From a virus, in the IMG/VR virus record IMGVR_UViG_3300001849_000285, positions 1 to 29,707 of that record: a DNA stretch of 29,707 nt, one strand, 5' to 3'. A program made the position numbers and the translations under genes. Shown piece after piece: positions 22,103 through 29,707 of the stretch. Under the pieces are notes generated by a model. It saw only the letters and a program-made list of their open reading frames with translations. It was not told where the DNA came from and made no database searches. Each line of letters opens with the position of its first letter. The first letter of the stretch is position 1.

Positions 22103-22706
22103 ACATTCTCCGAGAATCTTCAAAAACTTTTTGTTTGGTGGCCTTTTGGAAATTATCCACAGGTAAGAAGATGGCGGCTTTCCATTCTGTTGGAGCAATC
22201 TTCATGAACCGCGTTTTGACATGCGTATTTAAATATTGTTTGATACACGGTTGCATATATTTAATCGTTGATAGTCCTTTTAATAATTCCCAACTGATTT
22301 GCATTTTTGTTGTTGAAGATGGTTCTCCATCAGTGTAGTCTAATAATGATCCCAAGATTTTCGTACGGACCATATACGGCACATAATGCAGATTCAAACC
22401 ATAGAAACCTTTATTCGTATAGTCAATTGGAATGACTAATGGAAAAATATCATAATATGGTAATGTCTTTTTAAATTTGGGGTCATAGGCATACAAATAC
22501 ATGGACCCAATTTCTAAGTAGCTTTCCAGTGTTCCTAAATCGGAGCGAAGAGCTTTGTCGCCAGTCATGTTCGCGCCAATAAGTTCTCGAATTTTCCGCA
22601 TGTACCAATCAAACGAATGATCGACACCTTTGGCCGTTAAACGAAGTTTTTCAAAACTTGTAACGAAACGGCCTGTTTTGGGATTTCTAAATGTCATTTG
22701 TGCCAT
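22089..22706 (-). CDS. gp2-like DNA end protector / head protein
   Basis: A 205-residue protein, MAQMTFRNPKTGRFVTSFEKLRLTAKGVDHSFDWYMRKI..., containing YLYAYDPKFKKTLPYYDIFPLVIPI and GLNLHYVPYMVRTKILGSLLDY. I recall this block from proteins annotated as gp2 (DNA end protector) in T4-like marine phages. T4 gp2 protects packaged DNA ends from host RecBCD. It follows the gp4-like gene as gp2 and gp4 neighbour each other in T4. Its 3' end overlaps the gp54-like start by 14 nt. A late-type octamer lies upstream. Confidence 0.6.
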   Translation of the reverse strand: MAQMTFRNPKTGRFVTSFEKLRLTAKGVDHSFDWYMRKIRELIGANMTGDKALRSDLGTLESYLEIGSMYLYAYDPKFKKTLPYYDIFPLVIPIDYTNKGFYGLNLHYVPYMVRTKILGSLLDYTDGEPSSTTKMQISWELLKGLSTIKYMQPCIKQYLNTHVKTRFMKIAPTEWKAAIFLPVDNFQKATKQKVFEDSRRMYGSN

Positions 22707-22711
22707 ATGTA

Positions 22712-23170
22712 TTATTTATGCGGTATACCAAGTTCTTTTTCTGTTAAAATCAAAAATTGCCATCCTCGATCTAAACAGTATTCTTTAGCGTATTTCCATT
22801 TGGCTTGGTTCACAGACCATGTAATGACTTCATGTAAAAATTGCTTTGTTTTTCGCTTGGGAATGGGTGGTTCTTTGGTAAATTTGAGAGGTTTGATTTC
22901 AATCAGATATTTTTGAACTTTATTATTTCGATCTTTTACTTTGATATAAAAATCTACAAAATATCGATGAATATGGTTATCAACAGGTGATAAATAAGGT
23001 ATAACGACTTCTTCTGACCCCCATGCCACGACTGAGGGGGTAAAGTCACACCATTTCATGAATTTTAATTCATAACTTGAACGAAAAATGATTCGTGTGT
23101 GGTCTCCCACATACTTTTCCGGATGGTGGATTTTATAAAACCCTTTTAACGTTTCCTTTGAATGACTCAT
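22712..23170 (-). CDS. 4: gp4-like head completion protein
   Basis: A 152-residue protein: KGFYKIHHPEKYVGDHTRIIFRSSYELKFMKWCDFTPSVVAWGSEEVVIPYLSPVDNHIHRYFVDFYIKVKD...YLIEIKP. It matches the gp4/gp50 head completion family, which has an endonuclease-like fold: E in SYELKFMKW, D in FVDFYI and E-x-K in LIEIKP fit a PD-(D/E)XK-type core. It closes the filled head before tail joining. It is divergent from the gp48-like gene, 49 bp away. Confidence 0.88.
   Translation of the reverse strand: MSHSKETLKGFYKIHHPEKYVGDHTRIIFRSSYELKFMKWCDFTPSVVAWGSEEVVIPYLSPVDNHIHRYFVDFYIKVKDRNNKVQKYLIEIKPLKFTKEPPIPKRKTKQFLHEVITWSVNQAKWKYAKEYCLDRGWQFLILTEKELGIPHK
22713..22720 (-). promoter_or_regulatory. T4-late-type promoter octamer CATAAATA (minus strand)
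   Basis: On the minus strand CATAAATA lies 6 nt upstream of the gp2-like start, overlapping the gp4-like 3' end. The close distance leaves only a very short leader. Confidence 0.35.
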
Positions 23171-23177
23171 ATAAATA
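23170..23177 (+). promoter_or_regulatory. T4-late-type promoter TATAAATA for the gp48-like operon
   Basis: An exact late octamer in the 49-bp divergent spacer, 42 nt upstream of the gp48-like ATG, overlapping the gp4-like start codon on the other strand. Confidence 0.55.
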
Positions 23178-23208
23178 TTAGTTACAGTTTATTTCCCTTT
23201 TTAAAGGA

Positions 23209-23216
23209 TATTTATT
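23209..23216 (-). promoter_or_regulatory. T4-late-type promoter octamer AATAAATA for the gp4-like operon
   Basis: On the minus strand AATAAATA lies 38 nt upstream of the gp4-like ATG, facing the + strand octamer at 23170-23177, so the two transcripts would overlap at their 5' ends. Confidence 0.45.
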
Positions 23217-23219
23217 CAC

Positions 23220-24380
23220 ATGGCAGAAGAAACAAAACCTCAAGGTTCGTTTGATCGGGATGCTATAGTTCGTTCTAATTCAATAGCAACGAATAAAAAT
23301 GGTGCAGAAACAAAAACAATATTAAAATACCCAGAGCAAGTTGGTACTTCTGAAGTACCAAATTATGTGATGTTTTATCCTTTAGTTCGCGGAAATTCAA
23401 TAGTAAATCAACCAACTCGTAGTCGTGCTCTTACCGACACTGGCGAAAATCGCGCCGAAAGTCAGAATGCAACAGAAACGCAGGCGGTGGCATCAGGACT
23501 AGCATATGGCGGATTACGATTTGCTTTATCAAAAAGCACAGATACCAGATTATTTTCAAAGAGTAGTTCTAAAAATAAATTGGGTAATCCATTGAGTAAA
23601 CAACAAAAACAAGTTGTAAATAGACGAGCCGCATGGTCAGGAGTGAAAGGTCTCGTCCAAGGTGCCGCTATGGGTGTGGGAAGTAGTCTGATTCAAGGTA
23701 CAGACACATTATATTCAAGCACGACAGCCATTGCACTACAAGTGCAATCCAATCCTGCATTTAAATACAGTGCGTCGTGGAGTTCGGCTGATTTGGGGTC
23801 ATTTGTTGGTGCCTTTGCCTCTGGTAATTCAGGATTGGCAAATATGTTAGCCAATCCCCTTGATACCGCAGGTATTGCATTACGAAATGCGTCTAAAATG
23901 TCAAAAGCTACAAAAGGCACAACCAATCCATTATCCGCTCTTCCATCAAATGATTTAGTTCAAGCCTTTTCAAAGAAAGTCGAAAATCCATATAAAGAAC
24001 AGCTTTTTCGTTCGATGGGATTCCGACAGTTTCAATTTACATATCGATTTGCACCCGAAAGTGAAGCAGAATTTGAAGATGTAAAAAACATTATTCAAAC
24101 CTTTGCTATTCATATGCATCCAGAACAAGATGATTCTGGTTATTTTTTCATTTATCCATCAGAATTTGTGATTGCATATTATTATAAAGAGAAAGAAAAT
24201 GAAAATATTCGAAAGATTGCTCAATCAGCCTTAATTAACATGGATGTTTCATACGGTGGCCAAGAAGGTTTTACAACATTTTTATCGAATGTTGGAGGTA
24301 AACCTACTGAAATTACTTTAACATTAACATTCCAAGAATTAGAACTGTTAACTAACAAACGCGCAAAGCAAGGGTTCTAA
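23220..24380 (+). CDS. 48: gp48-like baseplate tail-tube cap protein
   Basis: A 386-residue protein. The N-terminal half is polar and Gly/Ser-rich with AKNKLGN...QGAAMGVGSSLIQGTDTLY; the C-terminal half has MGFRQFQFTYRFAPESEAEFEDVKNIIQTFAIHMHPE and ends ITLTLTFQELELLTNKRAKQGF, like the end of T4 gp48 (TLEI/TF.E...L). Length matches T4 gp48 (about 364). It forms the layer between baseplate hub and tail tube. First gene of the rightward baseplate operon. AAAGGA precedes the ATG, partly within a CCTT...AAGG inverted repeat. Confidence 0.75.
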   Translation: MAEETKPQGSFDRDAIVRSNSIATNKNGAETKTILKYPEQVGTSEVPNYVMFYPLVRGNSIVNQPTRSRALTDTGENRAESQNATETQAVASGLAYGGLRFALSKSTDTRLFSKSSSKNKLGNPLSKQQKQVVNRRAAWSGVKGLVQGAAMGVGSSLIQGTDTLYSSTTAIALQVQSNPAFKYSASWSSADLGSFVGAFASGNSGLANMLANPLDTAGIALRNASKMSKATKGTTNPLSALPSNDLVQAFSKKVENPYKEQLFRSMGFRQFQFTYRFAPESEAEFEDVKNIIQTFAIHMHPEQDDSGYFFIYPSEFVIAYYYKEKENENIRKIAQSALINMDVSYGGQEGFTTFLSNVGGKPTEITLTLTFQELELLTNKRAKQGF

Positions 24381-24381
24381 T

Positions 24382-24870
24382 ATGTTTAATTTATTTCCTG
24401 TTATTCAATATCCTTTTGACGGTTCTAGAAAATTAACCACTGATATTTTTGTTCGTGTGTCGGCAAATAGTTATCTTCGAAATTTAAGTTATTTAGATCC
24501 GATTACAATTCAAGAAGGTGAAACGCCGGAAATTTTATCCCATTTATTATATAAGACTCCTCATTATCATTGGACATTTTTTATTGTTAATAACATGACT
24601 GACCCTAGACAGGAATGGCCTTTAAATCAAAATGATTTAATTAATTATGCAATTGATAAATATGGAGATTTGGAATCTATTTACGAAACTCATCATTATT
24701 GTTTAGAAAGCAATCCGACCGTTATTGTTGATGAAGGAACTGAAGGTTCTATTGAAGTGACAAATATTGATTATGAAACACAAATGAACGAAACCAAACG
24801 TAATATCTTAGCCATTTCTCCCAGTCAAATAAATAACTTTTTGATGGAATTTAACCGTTTGCTGAAATAA
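24382..24870 (+). CDS. 53: gp53-like baseplate wedge protein
   Basis: A 162-residue protein: MFNLFPVIQYPFDGSRKLTTDIFVRV, then PEILSHLLYKTPHYHWTFFIVNNMTDPRQEWPLNQNDLINYAIDKYG, and a C-terminal SPSQINNFLMEFNRLLK. These match T4 gp53, whose LysM-like core has (P)EELANAIYGNPQLYWVLLMCN and ends DINSFMNDLIRIM. gp53 joins neighbouring wedges and triggers ring formation. It begins 1 nt after the gp48-like stop. Confidence 0.88.
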   Translation: MFNLFPVIQYPFDGSRKLTTDIFVRVSANSYLRNLSYLDPITIQEGETPEILSHLLYKTPHYHWTFFIVNNMTDPRQEWPLNQNDLINYAIDKYGDLESIYETHHYCLESNPTVIVDEGTEGSIEVTNIDYETQMNETKRNILAISPSQINNFLMEFNRLLK

Positions 24871-24877
24871 TTGACGC

Positions 24878-26311
24878 ATGGAACCTACTCAACCACGTAT
24901 ACCGGGCGACGTTCTGATAGAACGTCTAGAATTACGCAATACTAAAGGCGAAGTCTTAGATGTAAATAATTTCTTAGTTGAAATTGTTATATTTGAAGAT
25001 ATGTACTCCAATGCACTTCATGGGCATCTTATTTTAAGTGATTCAAAAAATCTGTTAGGCACATTTCCTATTATTGGGAATGAATATATCACCATGCAAA
25101 TTATTACGCCCGGTTTTGGTGGAAGTGATGACGATTATATTGCAAAGTCGTTTGCCGTATATTCTATTCAAGATCGTGTATTGAATGAAGATCGAGAACA
25201 ATTATTCAAATTAATGTTTTGCTCTATGGAAGCCATCGAAGATAATATTACTCGATTAAGTAAAAAATATGATGATACGACTGATATGATCGCAGAAGAA
25301 ATTTTTAATGATCATATTTCTATGAAACGGTTTGTAGATCCTGACGACCCAATTGTTAGTGAATTAGTTATTGGAGATCGCCCACATCGTTCTCGGTCTG
25401 CATTTTTACCAACGTTTTGGACTCCATTTAAATGTTTAAATTATTTAGCCAAACGTGCTCAGGGTAAAGAAAATGCGGCCCCCAGTTATTTATTTTTTGA
25501 AACCACTAAATCATTTTATTTTGCCTCGTTAGAAAGTATCATTAAAGAACAATTAAATGCTCAAATGATTTTCTCGGAATATCAATATACAAAGAAACCT
25601 GTGTCTGAAATTAAAGGTGAAGTATTAAATCCAGAAGAACATCCAGAGTCCGTATTTAAACAAGGCAAAATTAATATTGATTATGGATATAAAATTATTG
25701 AAGAGATTAAATTTCCTAAACAAAATGATTTATTGTTTTCGCAGGATAGTGGTCACTTTGCCAGTGTTTTAACAACCTATGATTTATTAGATAAACAGGC
25801 CGAAACGTTTGAACACGATCATGTTTTTTATTTTCCGGATGTTGTTCATATGGAAAATTATAAAGCCAATCAAGGAAACGTGAATTATACTCCCGCAAAT
25901 GATAATATGACATTTCCTTTTAACGTGCCGCGTAATATTGAATCGAGAAGATTTTTTTCGATTATTCATAAAAAGAATTTGACCAATGATAATCAATATA
26001 GCGAAATGCGACCGTTTGATTATATTACACAGCGCAATAGTATTTTTGGAGATATGAATAATTTGAAAGTGGAAATCACGGTTCCCGGACGTACCGATGT
26101 TGAGGTAGGTAATTTAATTTATTTAAAATATCCGAGTGTCGGCAATAAAAAAACAGGAGACAACGAAGCGACATTATGGGATCCATTTATTTCTGGCATT
26201 TATATGATCACTGCCGTTCGTCATTTAATTACCCCTCTTCGTCATACTATGAATATAGAAATTGTCAAAGATTCGTATAATACACCTATTCAGGAATTAG
26301 TGAGATTTTAA
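24878..26311 (+). CDS. 27: gp27-like baseplate hub protein
   Basis: A 477-residue protein starting MEPTQPRIPGDVLIERLELRNTKGEVLDVNNFLVEIVIFEDMYSNALHGHLILSDSKNLLGTFPIIG. The tube-like hub domains of gp27/VgrG begin in this way. The C-terminal segment has EVTVPGRTDVEVGNLIYLKYPSV...ISGIYMITAVRHLITP, the second barrel. Length exceeds T4 gp27 (391). It forms the trimeric hub holding the gp5-like spike. The stop shares a base with the next ATG (TAATG, 26309-26313). Confidence 0.85.
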   Translation: MEPTQPRIPGDVLIERLELRNTKGEVLDVNNFLVEIVIFEDMYSNALHGHLILSDSKNLLGTFPIIGNEYITMQIITPGFGGSDDDYIAKSFAVYSIQDRVLNEDREQLFKLMFCSMEAIEDNITRLSKKYDDTTDMIAEEIFNDHISMKRFVDPDDPIVSELVIGDRPHRSRSAFLPTFWTPFKCLNYLAKRAQGKENAAPSYLFFETTKSFYFASLESIIKEQLNAQMIFSEYQYTKKPVSEIKGEVLNPEEHPESVFKQGKINIDYGYKIIEEIKFPKQNDLLFSQDSGHFASVLTTYDLLDKQAETFEHDHVFYFPDVVHMENYKANQGNVNYTPANDNMTFPFNVPRNIESRRFFSIIHKKNLTNDNQYSEMRPFDYITQRNSIFGDMNNLKVEITVPGRTDVEVGNLIYLKYPSVGNKKTGDNEATLWDPFISGIYMITAVRHLITPLRHTMNIEIVKDSYNTPIQELVRF

Positions 26312-27363
26312 TGGAAAATTTCTTTTCAAATAGTAGCAAAGGTTTTAATTGGTGGCTTGGTGTAGTGGAAGATCGGGACGACCCCCTTCGAATTGGAAGA
26401 TGTCGAGTCCGTATCTATGGTTATCACACATCGAGTACAGAAATTTTACCAACCGGTGATTTACCATGGGCGTGGCCTATTATGCCCGTTACTTCAGCAG
26501 GAATTAGTGGCATTGGGTGGTCGCCTACCGGTCCTGTTGAAGGTTCAACGGTCTTTGGATTTTTCCTTGATGGTGAAGAATGTCAACAACCAGCTATGTT
26601 AGGCGTGATGGTCGGGAAACATGCAAGAACGAATTTTGATGAAACCCCTACAAATACACCCGTATTAGGTCCGGGAGATGGGTCTGGTCAAACGAATGGA
26701 GCAGATCGTGCCAATCCCGAAATTAATCCCTTGGCTACCCCACTTGAAAGTGCAAGTGTGAGTCCAGAAATGTCGAGTACAACACCTATGCCGAATACGT
26801 CTTCACTTTCGTCAACCGGAGCGCCTCCTGCGTCATCTGGTCCTGCTCCAGCGGCTGTTGCCAGTCCAGAACAAGAATTCTGGACAATTGTGGCTGTGTG
26901 TTCTCGTGAAGAGAATTATGCTCAAGGATGGGCTGATGTTGCCCAAGTTATTTACAATCGTATGAAATGTGGTCAATATCATGGTCAAGGTGCTGTAGAA
27001 AACATTACGGCAAATTCACAATTTGAACCGACATGGCGTTTTCCACAACTCGGAGAGAATGGAAAGGCCAATCCTGAATGGAAAAAAATTACTGATGTGC
27101 GGTCAGCCGCTTTAGCCACTGGGCAATCAGTTGAACATTTAAATCGTGTGGCTGAAGCCTTGAAAAATAAAGAATATCAAAAGAATGCCGCCGCATTTGT
27201 GGAAGGCCGCACAGATTTCAAGGGGGTAGGTCAACCAGCTAACAATATGATTGGGCGCGTCCAACGCAATCAGAATACCAATCAATTTGGTTGGCAATAT
27301 AATTATAAACAAAATGTGGTAGCCGGAATACCAAAATTGACGACTGAAACGGAGTTAGCATAA
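26311..27363 (+). CDS. 5: gp5-like hub protein with OB-fold and SleB-type wall hydrolase domain
   Basis: A 350-residue protein. Residues about 12-105 (WWLGVVEDRDDPLRIGRCRVRIYGYHT...PWAWPIMP...GSTVFGFFLDGEE..PAMLGVMVG) are the gp5 N-terminal OB-fold. A Pro/Ser/Thr linker (about 115-185) follows. The C-terminal domain, FWTIVAVCSREENYAQGWADVAQVIYNRM...NITANSQFEPTWRFP, resembles SleB/Hydrolase_2, not the T4-type lysozyme; E197 is a candidate catalytic residue. No beta-helix is present here; it lies on the next gene. It would locally open peptidoglycan during infection. Confidence 0.85.
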   Translation: MENFFSNSSKGFNWWLGVVEDRDDPLRIGRCRVRIYGYHTSSTEILPTGDLPWAWPIMPVTSAGISGIGWSPTGPVEGSTVFGFFLDGEECQQPAMLGVMVGKHARTNFDETPTNTPVLGPGDGSGQTNGADRANPEINPLATPLESASVSPEMSSTTPMPNTSSLSSTGAPPASSGPAPAAVASPEQEFWTIVAVCSREENYAQGWADVAQVIYNRMKCGQYHGQGAVENITANSQFEPTWRFPQLGENGKANPEWKKITDVRSAALATGQSVEHLNRVAEALKNKEYQKNAAAFVEGRTDFKGVGQPANNMIGRVQRNQNTNQFGWQYNYKQNVVAGIPKLTTETELA

Positions 27364-27364
27364 T

Positions 27365-29707
27365 ATGTTGTCTGATGCATTAGGAAATACACAAATAGGA
27401 CCATTAACACAAGAAGAAATTGTAAAATTAATGGAAACAATTGCTCAAGATGTTTCCAAAAAAAATTATTCTTTTGTGGCACTTGATGGAAAAATGGGTG
27501 CATATGGTTTTAATGCTCAATCACTTGAAACCGTTGGTGTTCTGAAACCAGAATCGTGTGATCGTTTACTAAAAAAATATGAAAAAGAACAAGCCGAAAT
27601 TCTCGAAGAACCCGTGGTAAAAGAATGGGATAAAACTAAATCAGACGATCTATTTTTAAAGTTAGGATTGGAACCAAAAATCGGTAAGCGTATTGGTGTT
27701 GACTATGCCAAAAAAGCGAAAGAATCATTAGGACTATCGTATAATCTTGAAGATATTTCTCCTGATAAAAAATCAAATGTGAATTTCGCGGCATTAGCCA
27801 CACCATCTATGTGGTCTACTCCACAAGGCAGTGCGGCTCATACGTTTGTGGCAGGTGTGAATACGGCTACCGCAGCAATTGTTGGAAAATCAAATTGGTT
27901 AATTCAAGAATTGAATCAAATGAATGCCTTGATTCAATCCAAAATGCCCAATATTGCTACTGATCCGATGCAATATGGAGCAGTGCGTTCAGCAATTTCA
28001 AAGTTAAAAAATAAAGTCAAAAAGGGTTTATCTGAAACTGTCGGGGCAGTTGATGCGTCATTAAAAGCTAAAACTGCAAAACAAATGAAAGTATTTGGTC
28101 GAAGTATTAATACTTTAAATCTTGAAAATACTTCGATGCAACTATTAAATGCATTAGCCGTTGGTGCAATTGCTTCATTACAAAAAACAATTGCTCAGGT
28201 TGATCCGATTTTTAAATTAGTTCAAAAAAATCCATCATCAGAAGCTCTACATATAGCTGTACAAACGATGATTCGACTTCTACAATCAACGGCTTTATTA
28301 ACCACAACAGAATTTATTAATACAGTTGCAGAAGAGACACCAAAATTGGGTGGCGGGCCTTCAAGTTTTCTAGGTAATAAAGAGGCTCAAGACAAAGCGA
28401 TGTTTTCGTTATTGTCAAAAAATTATTATAGTTTACGTGTTTCTCGCGTCGTTAATGATGCAACTCCAAAATCGCAAGTAGCAGGATTATTGACGGTAGC
28501 CAATGCTCAAGGACCGGAACAAGCTATTCGGTTTGCCAAAGGTTCAAATAAAACTTCCGCGTTGACAACAAAAACGTCACAAGATATTTTTAATATTGGT
28601 GCCGCAGGTATCAATACCAGTAACCGTATCACGACTACGGAAACGCCGAATAATCAATTGAGCACATGGCCGTTGCCGGGAATTGACGCACAACCCTCCA
28701 ACAATTCCATGCGTTTAAATGACCCCCAAACAGGATTTCGTGATCCTTCTAATCGATATCCCAAAGTGGAGGAAGTTGGTCGCCCCGATACCAATAATTT
28801 GGCAACCGGCGTTCGTCCCTTGGTGCCGATTAGTTCGCGTGAATCAAATACCATTTTAGGAATTAAGAATTCATCACGAGCACGATTGGTTCGCGTCACT
28901 AATCGTAAAGGTGAAACATGGGATCAACCGAAATCACCGTATGCGGGACAATATCCTCATGTCCATGTATTTCAATCTGAATCAGGTCATCTCTTAGAGT
29001 TTGATGATACTCCGAAAGCGGAACGTGTCCATCTCGCACATCGTCAGGGGTCATTTATTGAAATTGACGCTAATGGTACACAAGTTAATAAAATTGTAGG
29101 AAATGGATACACGGTTATTGATAAAAATGGATACATTTATATTGATGGACGAGCCAATGTGAATGTAGCCGGGACATGTAATATTTTTGTGGGAACTGAT
29201 GCCAATATTACCGTACAGGGAAAAACACAATTGGATTTCCATAATGATGTCGATGTAAATATTGCGGGTAAATTAAATCTGACCGTTGGTAAAGGCATGT
29301 ATGTACGAAATGATGGTGAATTATCGTATGATGGCGCAAAAGTCATGAATATTAATACGTCCGAAGGATTAAATGTTGGAATCGCTAAAGATATCAATGT
29401 TATTTCCGGTAAAGGGTCTATTAATTTTGAATCGAAAAATAACATCAATGTAAAATCCGATGAGGGTAAAATTAATTTACAAAGTAATGATGATATTAAT
29501 TTAAAACCAAGTGGTTCGGTCAAATTAGGCGGGTCAACTACCGAAGTATCGGGGATTCTGCGTGCTCGTTCAACAACAAATTTGAAAGCTGGATTGATTA
29601 ATGTTGTAGGCACTGGTGCATCCAGTCCATCAGAGGCAACACTGGCTACACCACCACAGACTTTAGTGGTCGATGACCCAATTGTATTCATGACGCCACA
29701 AGAAACC
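27365..29707 (+). CDS. Baseplate spike protein with gp5/VgrG-type beta-helix (partial, runs off the window)
   Basis: Open for 781 codons from an ATG 1 nt after the gp5-like stop to the window end, no stop seen. Residues 1-70 include FVALDGKMGAYGFNAQSL, which faintly recalls the (K)YQF region of phage muramidases. Residues about 70-500 are helical and unassigned. From about residue 515 a gp5C/VgrG pattern appears: HVHVFQSESGHLLEFDDTPKAERVHLAHRQGSFIEID, then repeated short strands (INVISGKGSINFE..NINVKSDEGKINLQSNDDINL), the triple-stranded beta-helix of the membrane-puncturing spike. Confidence 0.8.
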   Translation, partial: MLSDALGNTQIGPLTQEEIVKLMETIAQDVSKKNYSFVALDGKMGAYGFNAQSLETVGVLKPESCDRLLKKYEKEQAEILEEPVVKEWDKTKSDDLFLKLGLEPKIGKRIGVDYAKKAKESLGLSYNLEDISPDKKSNVNFAALATPSMWSTPQGSAAHTFVAGVNTATAAIVGKSNWLIQELNQMNALIQSKMPNIATDPMQYGAVRSAISKLKNKVKKGLSETVGAVDASLKAKTAKQMKVFGRSINTLNLENTSMQLLNALAVGAIASLQKTIAQVDPIFKLVQKNPSSEALHIAVQTMIRLLQSTALLTTTEFINTVAEETPKLGGGPSSFLGNKEAQDKAMFSLLSKNYYSLRVSRVVNDATPKSQVAGLLTVANAQGPEQAIRFAKGSNKTSALTTKTSQDIFNIGAAGINTSNRITTTETPNNQLSTWPLPGIDAQPSNNSMRLNDPQTGFRDPSNRYPKVEEVGRPDTNNLATGVRPLVPISSRESNTILGIKNSSRARLVRVTNRKGETWDQPKSPYAGQYPHVHVFQSESGHLLEFDDTPKAERVHLAHRQGSFIEIDANGTQVNKIVGNGYTVIDKNGYIYIDGRANVNVAGTCNIFVGTDANITVQGKTQLDFHNDVDVNIAGKLNLTVGKGMYVRNDGELSYDGAKVMNINTSEGLNVGIAKDINVISGKGSINFESKNNINVKSDEGKINLQSNDDINLKPSGSVKLGGSTTEVSGILRARSTTNLKAGLINVVGTGASSPSEATLATPPQTLVVDDPIVFMTPQET

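Noticed and set aside
24655-24835. Extra late-promoter octamers (GATAAATA and AATAAATA)
   Set aside because: They lie inside the gp53-like coding region and encode its protein; chance matches are expected in AT-rich DNA, though the second might serve the gp27-like gene.
29137-29691. 184-residue minus-strand ORF
   Set aside because: Antisense to the beta-helix of the spike protein, whose family motifs are clear on the + strand.

Overview
This window looks like part of the genome of a T4-like tailed phage (contractile tail, large genome). Recognisable T4-type modules are the ssDNA-binding protein gp32, a gp33-like late-transcription coactivator, PhoH, head-completion/DNA-end proteins (gp4-like, gp2-like) and a baseplate/hub set (gp26-, gp54-, gp48-, gp53-, gp27- and gp5-like). 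Octamers resembling the T4 late promoter (NATAAATA) sit just upstream of several of these genes. The DNA is AT-rich with tightly packed, often overlapping genes. A circularly permuted tmRNA gene suggests a host from a lineage using two-piece tmRNA, most likely an alphaproteobacterium. That host assignment is inference.

Layout. (1) 1-9293, + strand: a dense run of accessory enzymes (methyltransferase, RmlB-like sugar-nucleotide dehydratase, 2-oxoglutarate/Fe(II) oxygenase, putative glycosyltransferase, SGNH-like protein, radical SAM enzyme, NodU/TobZ-type carbamoyltransferase), then small conserved phage genes and an FmdB-type zinc ribbon, closed by an intrinsic terminator. (2) 9378-10136, +: PhoH ATPase. 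(3) 10133-11852, -: two tandem paralogous SGNH-like proteins. (4) 11866-15597, +: MGME1/RecB-type exonuclease, permuted tmRNA, membrane-anchored SleB-type wall hydrolase, gp33-like protein, a small bipolar protein, gp32 with a textbook terminator, and a secreted metzincin-like protease. (5) 15587-23170, -: head/tail genes gp4-like, gp2-like, gp54-like and gp26-like, the last with a canonical -1 slippery heptamer leading into a downstream extension; then a 1042-residue tape-measure-like protein and two glycosyltransferases. (6) 23220-end, +: gp48-, gp53-, gp27- and gp5-like proteins and a beta-helical spike protein that runs off the window.

Working together: the right half builds the tail tube, baseplate and puncturing device, and the middle holds replication, late transcription, ribosome rescue and lysis. 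The left module probably makes a decorated (carbamoylated, methylated, glycosylated) molecule, either a surface glycan or a modified nucleotide. The sequence alone does not say which.

The most notable items are: the permuted phage tmRNA, whose precursor folds so that the two acceptor strands are held together; the -1 frameshift arrangement in the gp26-like gene directly upstream of the tape-measure-like gene, mirroring the G/GT tail-chaperone arrangement; the hub lysozyme replaced by a SleB-type domain with the spike on a separate gene; a secreted protease; and exclusive AAG lysine usage in gp32.
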